Positions 26,266 to 34,475 of a stretch of 64,000 nt of DNA are shown here, piece after piece. Source of the stretch: JAPLJU01 sp036725345. GTDB taxonomy: Bacteria > Desulfobacterota > Syntrophia > Syntrophales > UBA2192. Both the position numbers and the translations under genes were made by a program. The DNA is taken from positions 62,001-126,000 of the forward strand of contig DAIMEJ010000005.1 of the NCBI GenBank assembly GCA_036725345.1, in the 5' to 3' direction. The notes under the pieces were generated by a model, which saw nothing but the letters and a program-made list of their open reading frames with translations, was not told the DNA's origin and ran no database searches. Position 1 is the stretch's first letter. Each line of letters starts with the position of its first letter.

Positions 26266-26295
26266 TTGACTAATCCCGTCTGCCTGTGCTAGTCA
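26266..26295 (+). promoter_or_regulatory. Possible promoter of the DRTGG-NuoEF operon
   Basis: TTGACT (26266-26271) and TAGTCA (26290-26295), 18 bp apart, lie in the AT-rich divergent region 26130-26433 about 140 bp before the first gene. The -10 match is weak. TGACTA and TAGTCA within it are inverted copies, so a regulator could bind here. The remainder of the gap shows no gene. Confidence 0.3.
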
Positions 26296-26433
26296 CCAAT
26301 GGATTTAAAGATCAAGGAAGGCCTTCCAAGCCGCCAATCCCGTACCGCAGAAAAAGGCGTTCCGGATTCAACGGGATGATGTTTTTCTTCGGGAAGGGCC
26401 CCGGAAAAGAAAACGCACCCTCAGGAGGACGCC

Positions 26434-26796
26434 GTGACCCTGAATGATGTGAAGGGTATCCTGGATGCCGAAATCCTCGTCGGCGAAGACCAACTGGGCA
26501 AAGAGGTCAAAACCGCCTTCAGCGCCGATCTGATGAGCGATGTTCTTGCCTTCGCAAAGCCCGAAAGTCTGCTCCTCACGGGTCTCACCAACCCGCAGGT
26601 TGTGCGGACGGCGGACATCCTGGACATATCCGCCATCATCATGGTCCGCGGCAAGCGGCCTTCGGAGGAAACCATGAAGCTTGCGGAGCAGCTCAAGATC
26701 CCCATCCTCTCGACGAAATACATCCTCTTCGAGACCTCGGGTCGTCTCCACCGCAGCGGCATCGTCGGTTGCATCGAAAAAGTCGGCAGCGACTAG
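26434..26796 (+). CDS. DRTGG domain protein (copy 1)
   Basis: The 120-residue product consists of one DRTGG-type domain: FSADLMSDVLAFAKPESLLL, GLTNPQVVRTADILDISAII and ILSTKYILFETSGRLHRSGI. Such stand-alone proteins are regular members of accessory gene sets next to NADH-linked hydrogenase or NuoEF modules; their biochemical role is unknown. Translation starts at GTG, 6 nt after CAGGAGGAC. A second, shorter copy (27328-27663) occurs in the same operon. Confidence 0.85.
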   Translation: MTLNDVKGILDAEILVGEDQLGKEVKTAFSADLMSDVLAFAKPESLLLTGLTNPQVVRTADILDISAIIMVRGKRPSEETMKLAEQLKIPILSTKYILFETSGRLHRSGIVGCIEKVGSD

Positions 26797-26811
26797 TGGG
26801 GGCGGTGGTCC

Positions 26812-27279
26812 ATGCGCTGTGAGAAATCTTTCTCCGTAGAGGGGGGAAACTTCGCGGCGGCGGGCAATGTGTCCAGCGCGATCAAGGGCATACTGAAGGA
26901 GATCGGGCTTCCGAAGGATACGGTCAGGCGCGCCGCCATCGTTTGTTACGAATCGGAAATCAACATCGTTTCCTATGCCAAGAAAGGACAGATCGTTCTT
27001 CAAGCCGACAACCGTTCCGTTCAGATCGAGGCCATGGATGAAGGGTCCGGGATAGCGGACATCGAGCAGGCCATGAAGGAGGGTTATTCGACGGCATCGG
27101 CCCAGGTCCGGGAGATGGGATTCGGCGCCGGTATGGGCCTGAGCAACATGAAACGCTACTCCGATGACTTCTTCATCTCCTCCGAGGTGGGCGTGGGGAC
27201 CTATGTTAAAATGGTTGTTGTCAACCTGGACTTGAAGCTCAACCCCGATCACCCGCAGTGGGTTGAAACCTATACCTGA
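26812..27279 (+). CDS. Anti-sigma-factor-like ATP-binding protein (HATPase)
   Basis: The 155-residue protein has a GHKL ATP-binding fold of the RsbW/SpoIIAB/RsbT type: an N-box-like region in AAIVCYESEINIVSYAKKG, the G1 box MDEGSGIADI, and the G2 segment GFGAGMGLSNMKRYSDDF. It has no phospho-acceptor domain, so it would act as a serine kinase or switch protein. It starts 15 bp after the first DRTGG gene. Confidence 0.85.
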   Translation: MRCEKSFSVEGGNFAAAGNVSSAIKGILKEIGLPKDTVRRAAIVCYESEINIVSYAKKGQIVLQADNRSVQIEAMDEGSGIADIEQAMKEGYSTASAQVREMGFGAGMGLSNMKRYSDDFFISSEVGVGTYVKMVVVNLDLKLNPDHPQWVETYT

Positions 27280-27327
27280 ACGTACAGCCCGGTCACCCGC
27301 GGCTGTCGGAAGCAGACGTGAGGAGCC

Positions 27328-27663
27328 ATGGATCTCGCAGCCATTGTCAAGGCGTTGAACCTCAAGGTCCGATGCGGCGAAAAAGCCCTCAACCGGGAGG
27401 TCAAAGGCGGCTACGTGGGCGATCTCCTGAGCGACGTCATCGCCAACAGCCAGGAAGGCCATGTCTGGATTACCCGCCAGGTCCATCAGAACGTCGTGGC
27501 CGTGGCCTCCTTGAAGGATCTCGCTGCCGTCATACTGGTCCAGGGGACTGAACCGGCCCCGGAAGCCCTGGAAAAAGCGGCCCGGGAAGGCATTCCAATC
27601 CTGGTTGCAGCCGAGCCGGGCTTCGAGGTCGCCGGAAAGATCTACAGATTGATTGCACCCTAA
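27328..27663 (+). CDS. DRTGG domain protein (copy 2)
   Basis: This 111-residue protein is a second DRTGG-type domain (GGYVGDLLSDVIANSQEGHV, QVHQNVVAVASLKDLAAVIL, GIPILVAAEPGFEVAGKIYR). It is clearly related in pattern to the product of 26434-26796 but divergent in sequence. GTGAGGAGCC precedes its ATG. The pair separated by a HATPase gene suggests a small regulatory module for the downstream electron-transfer complex. Confidence 0.85.
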   Translation: MDLAAIVKALNLKVRCGEKALNREVKGGYVGDLLSDVIANSQEGHVWITRQVHQNVVAVASLKDLAAVILVQGTEPAPEALEKAAREGIPILVAAEPGFEVAGKIYRLIAP

Positions 27664-27744
27664 TCCGAACTATCCGGATGGCTCTTTCATATATCGTTTC
27701 TTGTTCGCCGGGGACAAATTGAAGAATCACAAGGCTGGAAGTCC

Positions 27745-28482
27745 ATGATCAGGGCCTTTCGCTGCGATCTGCACATGCACACATGCCTGTCTCCCTGTGC
27801 CGACCTTGAGATGTCACCGAGAGCCCTGGTAAGGAAATCGGTCGACGAGCGTCTGGACATCATCGCCGTCTGCGATCACAACGCATCGGAAAATGTCCGG
27901 TACACCGTCAGGGCCGCTCAAGGAACGAACCTGCTCGTGCTCCCGGGCATGGAAGTGACGAGCAGCGAAGAAGTTCACGTGCTGGCGCTCTTTGAAACCC
28001 AGGAACGCCTGCTGATGCTCCAGGATATCGTGTACGCCAATCTGCCCGGCAAGAACAACGAGGAGGTCTTCGGCTGCCAGGCCATCGTCAACGACCTGGA
28101 CGAGGTGGAGGGGCTGAACGAGAGGCTTCTCATCGGCGCCACCGGAATCCCGCTGGATCAGGTCGTCAAGAGGATCCACGAGTTGGGAGGACTCGCCATC
28201 GCCTCCCACGTCGATCGGGAGGGTTTCAGCCTGCTGGGGCAGTTGGGATTCATTCCGGCCGACCTTCCGCTCGACGCCGTGGAGGTGTCTCCAAGGACGG
28301 GGCTGAAGGGCGCCAGGATTCGATTTCCGGAACTCGCGGCCTATCCGCTCGTGGAGTTCTCGGACGCTCACCGCCTCGGGGAGGTCGGCAAGGGGGTGAC
28401 GGAGATTTATCTGGAGAGGGGCACCCTGGCCGAACTGAAGATGGCATTCGAGAAACGAAACGGCCGTTATATTCAGGAGTGA
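27745..28482 (+). CDS. PHP domain phosphoesterase-like protein
   Basis: The 245-residue PHP-domain protein carries the metal-binding motifs DLHMHTCLSPCADLEMSP (residues 7-24), AVCDHNASEN near 46, ASHVDREGF near 155 and EFSDAHRLGEVG near 215. PHP proteins are metal-dependent phosphoesterases. This short form regularly accompanies NuoE/NuoF-type hydrogenase or formate dehydrogenase loci; its substrate is unknown. It ends 3 bp before the next gene. Confidence 0.88.
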   Translation: MIRAFRCDLHMHTCLSPCADLEMSPRALVRKSVDERLDIIAVCDHNASENVRYTVRAAQGTNLLVLPGMEVTSSEEVHVLALFETQERLLMLQDIVYANLPGKNNEEVFGCQAIVNDLDEVEGLNERLLIGATGIPLDQVVKRIHELGGLAIASHVDREGFSLLGQLGFIPADLPLDAVEVSPRTGLKGARIRFPELAAYPLVEFSDAHRLGEVGKGVTEIYLERGTLAELKMAFEKRNGRYIQE

Positions 28483-28485
28483 GGC

Positions 28486-29046
28486 GTGCTCGAGCTTGCC
28501 ATGCATATCCTGGATATCGCGGAAAACTCCGTCAGGGCCGGCGCGCAGCTTGTCACGATACGAATTCTGGAGGACCTGGAGAAGGACCTCTACGTGATGG
28601 AAATAGCCGACGACGGCAGGGGGATGAACGCCGAGGAGCGGCAAAGGGCCCTCGACCCCTTCTACACGACCAAGAAAGTCCGGAAGGTGGGGCTGGGTCT
28701 TCCCATGCTGCAGAATGCCGCAAGGAACACTGGAGGCGAATTCCGGCTGGACTCGAAGGTGGGTGGAGGGACGACGGTCACGGCGAAATTCGGGCGAAGT
28801 CACATCGATCGACAGCCCCTTGGAAACATCGCCGCCTCCCTCATCAGCCTGATCCTCGGAAACCCAGGCGTGGATTTTGTTTACGACCACCGGTTCAACG
28901 GGCAGCGCTTCACGCTCGACACGCGGGAACTGAAAAAAGAACTCGATGAGGTGCCTCTGGGCCATCCGGAGGTCACCCGATTTCTGCGGAGGAGCATCAA
29001 CGACGGTTTGAAAGAGATCGGCGTGCAGGACCTAATTTCTGAGTAA
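28486..29046 (+). CDS. HATPase-domain protein (sensor-kinase ATPase only)
   Basis: The 186-residue protein contains a histidine-kinase-type ATP-binding domain (DIAENSVRAGAQLVTIRILE N box; EIADDGRGMN G1 box; KVGLGLPMLQNAARNTGGEF G2 box) in its first 105 residues. A C-terminal part of about 80 residues follows and has no recognised motif. No dimerisation/phosphoacceptor helix is present. It uses GTG, after CAGGAG overlapping the PHP stop. This gene type commonly lies directly before the NuoE-like gene in hydrogenase clusters. Confidence 0.87.
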   Translation: MLELAMHILDIAENSVRAGAQLVTIRILEDLEKDLYVMEIADDGRGMNAEERQRALDPFYTTKKVRKVGLGLPMLQNAARNTGGEFRLDSKVGGGTTVTAKFGRSHIDRQPLGNIAASLISLILGNPGVDFVYDHRFNGQRFTLDTRELKKELDEVPLGHPEVTRFLRRSINDGLKEIGVQDLISE

Positions 29047-29064
29047 GCAAGGAGGATGAAGTTC

Positions 29065-29559
29065 ATGATACCGGACAATGGAGATCTTCTGAAGGAGTTC
29101 ACTCCGGAGCAGGTCGCAAAACTCGACGCAATCATCGCAAAATTCAAAGGCAGACCGGGTGCATTGATCCCCGTTCTGGAAGAGGCGCAGCTGGTCCTGG
29201 AATACCTGCCCGTCTCTGCCCAGCGGAGGGTCGCAGCGGGGCTGAACCTGCCCCTGGCCCAGGTGTTCGGCGTGGTGACTTTTTACTCATTCTTCACCAT
29301 GAAGCCGCGGGGTCGACACACGGTTCGCGTATGCCTCGGGACGGCCTGTTACGTGAGGGGCGGCAAGAGCCTGGTGGAAACCGTCTCGAAGGAATACAAA
29401 ATCGCGGAGGGTGACACCACGGCCGACCGCCGTTTCACCCTGGAGACGGTGCGGTGCCTCGGCGCCTGCGGCCTGGGGCCCGTCGTCGTCATCGATGAAA
29501 ACGTGCATGGAAGAGTCAAACCGATCAAGATGAAAGGCATCCTGGAAGAGTACAAGTAA
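29065..29559 (+). CDS. NuoE-like [2Fe-2S] subunit of an NAD-linked oxidoreductase
   Basis: The 164-residue thioredoxin-fold ferredoxin corresponds to NuoE/HndA/HydC. Its four cluster cysteines are in RVCLGTACYVRGG (C-x4-C) and RCLGACGLGPVVVI (C-x3-C). An N-terminal helical bundle (LLKEFTPEQVAKLDAIIAK) is typical. The ATG at 29065 is chosen because AAGGAGG lies 9 nt before it; the ATG at 29056 directly touches the ribosome site. It is the first structural subunit of the NuoE/Fd/NuoF-NfnB set. Confidence 0.93.
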   Translation: MIPDNGDLLKEFTPEQVAKLDAIIAKFKGRPGALIPVLEEAQLVLEYLPVSAQRRVAAGLNLPLAQVFGVVTFYSFFTMKPRGRHTVRVCLGTACYVRGGKSLVETVSKEYKIAEGDTTADRRFTLETVRCLGACGLGPVVVIDENVHGRVKPIKMKGILEEYK

Positions 29560-29631
29560 GGGGCAAACGGTCAAGGTCCGAAAAAACCTTTTGCCCTCCA
29601 CCCATTGCCCGGATCGAGCGAGGAAAGACGT

Positions 29632-30015
29632 ATGACGAAGATCAAGATAGAGGATCTGAAAAAGATCAAAGAGCGGGTCTCCTCGGAGACCTCACCGAGG
29701 GTCGGTGTCCACCGCGCCAAAGTCACGGTTCACATGGGAACCTGCGGGATCGCAGCGGGGGCGAGGGGGGTCATGAACGCACTCATGCATGAAATCGAAG
29801 AGTCGGGCGCCGCGGACGTCATGGTGACCACCTCGGGCTGCATGGGGATCTGCAGCCGGGAACCGCTGGTGACCGTGGAGATCCCGGGGAAGGAACCGAT
29901 CAAGTACGAAAAAATGAACGAAAACAAGATGAGGCAGGTCTTCAAACGTCACATCATGGAGGGAGAAATTCAGTCTCCCTTCGTTCTGGCAAAGGGCGCC
30001 GAGATCGTAAAGTAG
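29632..30015 (+). CDS. Thioredoxin-like [2Fe-2S] ferredoxin
   Basis: The 127-residue protein has the family pattern HMGTCGIAAGARGVMNALMH followed by TTSGCMGICSREPLVTVEIP. Three cluster cysteines are plain (TCGI, GCMG, GICS); a fourth was not identified. It resembles the small ferredoxin between NuoE and NuoF in NAD(P)-reducing hydrogenases such as HndB. It probably passes electrons within the complex. The start at 29632 follows CGAGGAAAG; the frame extends upstream but without family similarity. Confidence 0.88.
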   Translation: MTKIKIEDLKKIKERVSSETSPRVGVHRAKVTVHMGTCGIAAGARGVMNALMHEIEESGAADVMVTTSGCMGICSREPLVTVEIPGKEPIKYEKMNENKMRQVFKRHIMEGEIQSPFVLAKGAEIVK

Positions 30016-30079
30016 AAACCGTCCCGTTGCCGGTCATGACCTGTCCGTTGTTATCCGTGATGAAGGAGGTTAAGTCTTC

Positions 30080-33000
30080 ATGAAGGTTTTTCGATCGCAC
30101 CTGTTGATCTGCGGAGGAACCGGCTGCCATGCCTCCGGAAGCATCGAGGTCAGAAAGGCCCTTGTCGGAGAGCTGGCCAAGCGTGGCCTTTCGGAAGAAA
30201 TCAAAGTGGTGGAAACCGGCTGCAACGGTTTCTGCGCCCAGGGCCCCATCATGGTCGTCTACCCCGAGGGGATCGTCTACATGACGGTCAGGACCGACGA
30301 CATCCCCGAACTGGTGGAAGAACATTTCATCAAGGGGCGTCCGCTGGAGAGGCTCTTCTACAAGGTACCGGTCACGGAAGAGAAAATCCCCACCATGCAG
30401 GAGATCCCCTTCTTCGCCCTCCAGGAGCTGAGGGTCCTGCGAAACCGGGGGCTTATCGACCCGGAAAACATCGACGAGTACATCGCCAGGGACGGTTACG
30501 CCGGCATGGCCAAGGCTCTGAACGAGATGACCCCCGAGGACATCGTCAAGGAGGTTTTGACCTCGGGTCTGCGCGGAAGGGGCGGCGCCGGATTCCCCAC
30601 GGGGCTGAAATGGCAGTTTGCCTCCCGCTCGCCGGGGGACATCAAGTACGTCCTGTGCAACGCCGACGAGGGGGACCCCGGGGCCTTCATGGACCGCAGT
30701 GTCCTCGAGGCGGACCCCCACGCCGTTCTGGAGGGGATGGTGATCGCCGCCAAGGCCATCAATTCGCACCAGGGCTACATCTACTGCCGGGCGGAATACC
30801 CGCTGGCGATCCACCGGCTGAACATCGCGCTGCGGCAGGCACGAGATTACGGCCTCCTGGGCACGGACATCCTCGGAACGGGCTTCAAGTTCGACATCGA
30901 GATCTACCAGGGCGCGGGAGCCTTCGTCTGCGGAGAGGAGACGGCCCTCATGACCTCCATTGAAGGGAAGAGAGGCATGCCGAGACCGAGGCCCCCCTTC
31001 CCGGCCATCGCGGGCCTCTGGAAGAAACCGAGCGTCCTCAACAACGTGGAAACCCTGGCCAACATCGGCCAGATCATGCTGAGGGGCGGTGCCTGGTACG
31101 CCAGCGTCGGCACCGAGAAGAGCAAGGGGACCAAGGTCTTCGCCATGACCGGTGACGTCAACAACGTCGGCCTCGTCGAAGTCCCTATGGGGACCACCCT
31201 GGGGACGATCGTCTACGACATCGGCGGGGGCATCCCCGGCGGAAAAAAATACAAGGCGGCGCAGCTCGGCGGTCCCTCCGGCGGTTGCATCCCCGTGGAG
31301 CACCTGAACGCGCCGGTCGACTACGAGAGAATCACCGAGCTCGGGGCCATCATGGGCTCGGGCGGCCTTATCGTCATGAACGAGGACAAGTGCGCCGTCG
31401 ACATGGCGCGCTTCTTCATGGACTTCTGCAAGGACGAGTCCTGCGGCAAGTGCATCCCCTGCCGCGAGGGAACGAAGCGAATGCTCGAAATCCTGACGAA
31501 TATCTGCCAGGGCAAGGGCAAGGAGGGGGACATCGAGCTGCTCGAGAACATGGCAAACGTGATCAAGGATGCCTCCCTCTGCGGTCTCGGTCAGACGGCT
31601 CCGAACCCGGTCCTGTCGACCATCCGTTACTTTCGCAACGAGTACGTGGCCCACATCCGGGACAAGAAGTGCGAGGCGGCCGTCTGCACGGCCCTCTTCA
31701 AGTCTCCCTGCCAGCACACCTGCCCGATCGGCATGGACGTGCCCTCCTACATCGCCCTCATCCGGGACAACCGGTTGGAAGACGCCTACAAGGTCCTCCT
31801 GAAGACCAACCCCTTCCCGTCCGTCTGCGGCCGGGTGTGCGATCACAAGTGCCAGTCGAAATGCCGGCGCCAGACCCTCGATGAACCCGTGGCCATCAAG
31901 TTCCTCAAGCGCTTCATCACCGACAATGTCCGGCGGCCGAAAATCGAGCCCGTGGGCATCACCCGGAAAGAGAAGATCGCCGTCATCGGCGCGGGGCCCT
32001 CGGGACTCACCTGCGCGAGGGATCTGGCCCTGCGCGGTTACGGGGTGACGATCTTCGAGGAACTCCCCACCGCCGGCGGCATGCTGAGCTGGGGCATTCC
32101 CTCCTACCGCCTCCCGAGGAACATCCTACAGGGGGAAATCGACGACATCCGCAAGCTCGGTGTCGAGATCCGGTACAACACGCGCGTGGGGCGTGACATC
32201 CCCTTTGAAAAGGTCGAAAGGGAATTCGACTACATCTACATGGCGCCCGGCGCCCACAAGAGCCAGAGGATGGGCTGCGAAGGGGAAGACATCAAGGGCG
32301 TCTGGGGAGGTGTCGAGTTCCTGCGGGACTACAACTTCAATGAAGAGGCCTGGCACAAGGGTGAAAAAACCCTCGGGACCAGGGTGGCCGTCGTCGGGGG
32401 CGGGAACTCCGCCATCGACGCCGCCCGCGTGGCCCGCAGGCTCGGCGCCGATGTCACGATCCTGTACCGGCGCCTCCGTGAGGACATGCCGGCCGCCGAA
32501 GAGGAAATTGTGGCGGCGGAGCACGAGGGGATCAAGATCGAGTACCTCGTGGCCCCCACCAAGGTCGTGGGAGACGGCAACAAGGTCATCGGCGTCATCT
32601 GCCAGCGGATGAAGCTCGGCGATTTCGACCGCAGCGGCCGCAAGCGGCCTGTCCCCGTGCAAGGAGCCGTCTTCACGCTGAGTGTCGACGCCGTGATCGC
32701 GGCCGTCGGCCAGACACCGGACCTCTCCTTCGTGCCGAAGGAATCCGGGGTCCCCGTCAACAAGTGGTCCTGTTTCGACTGCATCGACGAGACGACCTCG
32801 CAGATGAAGAACCCGAAGTTCTTCGCCGGCGGCGACGCCGTCACCGGGCCGAGCACGGTCATCAAGGCCATCGCCGCGGGTCACCAGGCGGCCGACGACA
32901 TCGACGCCTACATCCGGAAGCAGAACGGGGAGCCGGCCTACAAACCGCCCCCCGAAGAGCAGATCCAGATCCCCTTTATCGTCGAGGAGGAGACGCAAGA

Positions 33001-33136
33001 GCGTCCGCAGGCCCACATGCCGGAACTGGAGGCGGAATACAGGATCCGCAATTTCGCCGAAGTGGAGCTCGGCTTCAAGAAGGATGCGGCCATTCTGGAG
33101 GCGAGCCGCTGCCTTCGTTGCGACGCGGAGCTGTAA
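30080..33136 (+). CDS. NuoF-type NADH dehydrogenase fused to NfnB/GltD-like FAD oxidoreductase
   Basis: The 1018-residue protein joins three redox modules. Residues 1-110 are a thioredoxin-like [2Fe-2S] domain (ICGGTGCHAS and ETGCNGFCAQG). Residues about 110-520 are NuoF: GRGGAGFPTG near 165 for FMN/NADH, and the [4Fe-4S] motif SCGKCIPC near 453 with the later Cys in LCGLGQ. From about 535, CEAAVC...CQHTC and CGRVCDHKCQSKC bind two [4Fe-4S] clusters, followed by an FAD motif (VIGAGPSGLTCA, 635) and a second nucleotide motif (VAVVGGGNSAIDAA, 768), as in NfnB/GltD. It could couple NADH, NADPH and ferredoxin. AAGGAGG precedes the ATG. It is the last gene of the operon. Confidence 0.94.
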   Translation: MKVFRSHLLICGGTGCHASGSIEVRKALVGELAKRGLSEEIKVVETGCNGFCAQGPIMVVYPEGIVYMTVRTDDIPELVEEHFIKGRPLERLFYKVPVTEEKIPTMQEIPFFALQELRVLRNRGLIDPENIDEYIARDGYAGMAKALNEMTPEDIVKEVLTSGLRGRGGAGFPTGLKWQFASRSPGDIKYVLCNADEGDPGAFMDRSVLEADPHAVLEGMVIAAKAINSHQGYIYCRAEYPLAIHRLNIALRQARDYGLLGTDILGTGFKFDIEIYQGAGAFVCGEETALMTSIEGKRGMPRPRPPFPAIAGLWKKPSVLNNVETLANIGQIMLRGGAWYASVGTEKSKGTKVFAMTGDVNNVGLVEVPMGTTLGTIVYDIGGGIPGGKKYKAAQLGGPSGGCIPVEHLNAPVDYERITELGAIMGSGGLIVMNEDKCAVDMARFFMDFCKDESCGKCIPCREGTKRMLEILTNICQGKGKEGDIELLENMANVIKDASLCGLGQTAPNPVLSTIRYFRNEYVAHIRDKKCEAAVCTALFKSPCQHTCPIGMDVPSYIALIRDNRLEDAYKVLLKTNPFPSVCGRVCDHKCQSKCRRQTLDEPVAIKFLKRFITDNVRRPKIEPVGITRKEKIAVIGAGPSGLTCARDLALRGYGVTIFEELPTAGGMLSWGIPSYRLPRNILQGEIDDIRKLGVEIRYNTRVGRDIPFEKVEREFDYIYMAPGAHKSQRMGCEGEDIKGVWGGVEFLRDYNFNEEAWHKGEKTLGTRVAVVGGGNSAIDAARVARRLGADVTILYRRLREDMPAAEEEIVAAEHEGIKIEYLVAPTKVVGDGNKVIGVICQRMKLGDFDRSGRKRPVPVQGAVFTLSVDAVIAAVGQTPDLSFVPKESGVPVNKWSCFDCIDETTSQMKNPKFFAGGDAVTGPSTVIKAIAAGHQAADDIDAYIRKQNGEPAYKPPPEEQIQIPFIVEEETQERPQAHMPELEAEYRIRNFAEVELGFKKDAAILEASRCLRCDAEL

Positions 33137-33155
33137 CAAAAGGGACGTCCATTTG

Positions 33156-33195
33156 TCCCCCTCTTTTCACACAAAGGAAGGAGGGGGATTTTTTT
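33156..33195 (+). terminator. Intrinsic terminator of the NuoEF-NfnB operon
   Basis: TCCCCCTC (33156-33163) pairs with GAGGGGGA (33181-33188), extended inward by four pairs including G-U, then a seven-T run. It lies 20 nt after the stop codon. Its arms match those of the terminator at 19663-19705. Confidence 0.9.
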
Positions 33196-33230
33196 GCCCG
33201 GGGGGCTCCTCGGAAGGCCCATTCTTCCTG

Positions 33231-33260
33231 TGGACAAACATTCCGAAATGGCATTATAGT
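33231..33260 (+). promoter_or_regulatory. Sigma-70-like promoter of the secreted-protein gene
   Basis: TGGACA (33231-33236) and TATAGT (33255-33260) are 18 bp apart, each matching five of six consensus bases. They begin 35 bp after the preceding terminator, giving the gene at 33367 its own transcript with a leader of about 100 nt. Confidence 0.6.
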
Positions 33261-33366
33261 GCAGCCGGAACGACGAGTTAGGGTTGATGTACCCGCAACT
33301 ATTATTCTGCCGTCCGGTCACACCCTGCGAAGCGTAATCATCCACGTCATCGAAGGAGGAAAACGT

Positions 33367-33867
33367 ATGAGGAAGCTAAGCCTTTCACTCGCCGTCATTT
33401 TATCTGTCATTTTTCTGGCCGCAGTGCCTCTCCTTGCCGCCGATCCGACCCCCTTTCCGGAAGGCATGAAGATCGTGCCGCCCGACAGGAACACGGTTCC
33501 GGAAAAACTGGCTGAATTTTCAGGCATCTGGGAGGGGAGTTGGAGTTGGCAGCTCGGCAGAAACCAGCCGGCGGCACTCGCCGTGGTGAAGCTCACGAAA
33601 GATGAGGCCGTCGTGATTTACAGCTGGGGAAGGCTGCCGGACGTCCCGCAACGTGCCACCACCGGGATTGAACCTGGACGGACTAAAGCGCTGGCATGCC
33701 CCGTCGAAAAGTCGGCCGATGGTCATTACGTCATCACCTTCAATTTGCCGCGTGGGGGCAGCCTGAAGATGAAGCAAACGGACAAAAAGGACCTCATCCA
33801 TGTGACGAGAGCGGGGGCGGGGGGCATGTCGGAGGACCAGACCCGGCCGTTCACAAAAAAGAAATAG
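33367..33867 (+). CDS. Secreted protein of unknown function
   Basis: The 166-residue product has a clear signal peptide (MRKLSLSLAVILSVIFLAAV, cleavage likely after LLAA). The mature part contains FSGIWEGSWSWQLGRNQPAA, a pattern of small beta-barrel/lipocalin-like exported domains, followed by regularly spaced beta strands. The ribosome site AAGGAGGAAAACGT is strong. The same frame stays open across the end of the preceding gene, but the signal peptide fixes this start. The family is not recognised. Confidence 0.75.
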   Translation: MRKLSLSLAVILSVIFLAAVPLLAADPTPFPEGMKIVPPDRNTVPEKLAEFSGIWEGSWSWQLGRNQPAALAVVKLTKDEAVVIYSWGRLPDVPQRATTGIEPGRTKALACPVEKSADGHYVITFNLPRGGSLKMKQTDKKDLIHVTRAGAGGMSEDQTRPFTKKK

Positions 33868-33983
33868 CAAGGAACAGTGCTTGAAACGGTCACTCAGGCC
33901 GGTGAGGCGCAGATCACCTCTGCGGACGCCGGCCTTGCTTGTTGTGGCCTTGCTGAAAATCCCTTTTGACGAGGTGAACAAAC

Positions 33984-34475
33984 ATGGCATTCCGGGTAGA
34001 CCCCCTTTCCCTGGCGGACCGATGGGCCGTCGTCGACATCTTCAACTATTACATCGAAAACACCTTCGCGGCCTTCCCCGAAGAGAGGGTGACTGACGAA
34101 TTCTTCGACTGGCTTCTCAGGCTGTCGAGGGGCTATAAGGCGCTTTCCGCAAAAGACAAAAACGGGCGGGTGATCGGCTTCGGCCTGCTCCGTGCCCACA
34201 GTCCCGTGCCCACCCTCTCGAGAACGGCGGAGATCTCCTACTTCATCCTTCCGGAGCACACCCGGAAAGGCATCGGCGGGGCCCTCCTTGAAAAGCTCGT
34301 CGAGTCGGCGCGGACCAAAAAATTGACCTCGCTCCTTGCCTGCATCTCGTCCCTCAACGAGGGAAGCATCGCCTTCCACCGGAAAAACGGGTTTGTCGAG
34401 TGCGGGTGTTTCCGGGGTATCGGCATTAAAAAGGGGCGGGTCTTCGACGTCCTTTGGATGCAGAAAATGCTCTGA
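33984..34475 (+). CDS. GNAT family N-acetyltransferase
   Basis: The 163-residue acetyltransferase resembles the phosphinothricin acetyltransferase branch. It has an N-terminal FNYYIENTFAAFPEERVT segment, the AcCoA-binding loop PEHTRKGIGGALLEKLVE (motif A, R/Q-x-x-G-x-G/A) near 90, and the SLNEGSIAFHRKNGFVECG motif B near 120. The acceptor is unknown. The protein ends naturally at TGA 34473-34475, although the frame then stays open for a further 49 codons. Confidence 0.9.
   Translation: MAFRVDPLSLADRWAVVDIFNYYIENTFAAFPEERVTDEFFDWLLRLSRGYKALSAKDKNGRVIGFGLLRAHSPVPTLSRTAEISYFILPEHTRKGIGGALLEKLVESARTKKLTSLLACISSLNEGSIAFHRKNGFVECGCFRGIGIKKGRVFDVLWMQKML

Noticed and set aside
29954..31846. A 630-codon minus-strand frame opposite the NuoF fusion
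   Set aside because: It is a composition shadow of a protein whose cofactor motifs are all in the plus frame.
33254..33269. A TGGCATTATAGTGCAG-like sigma-54 site before the secreted-protein gene
   Set aside because: The GG and GC elements are 9 bp apart instead of the required 10, and the same segment forms a good sigma-70 -10 element.
34473..34475. UGA readthrough or selenocysteine in the GNAT gene
   Set aside because: The GNAT domain is complete at the stop and the family does not use selenocysteine; no SECIS-like hairpin was evident.
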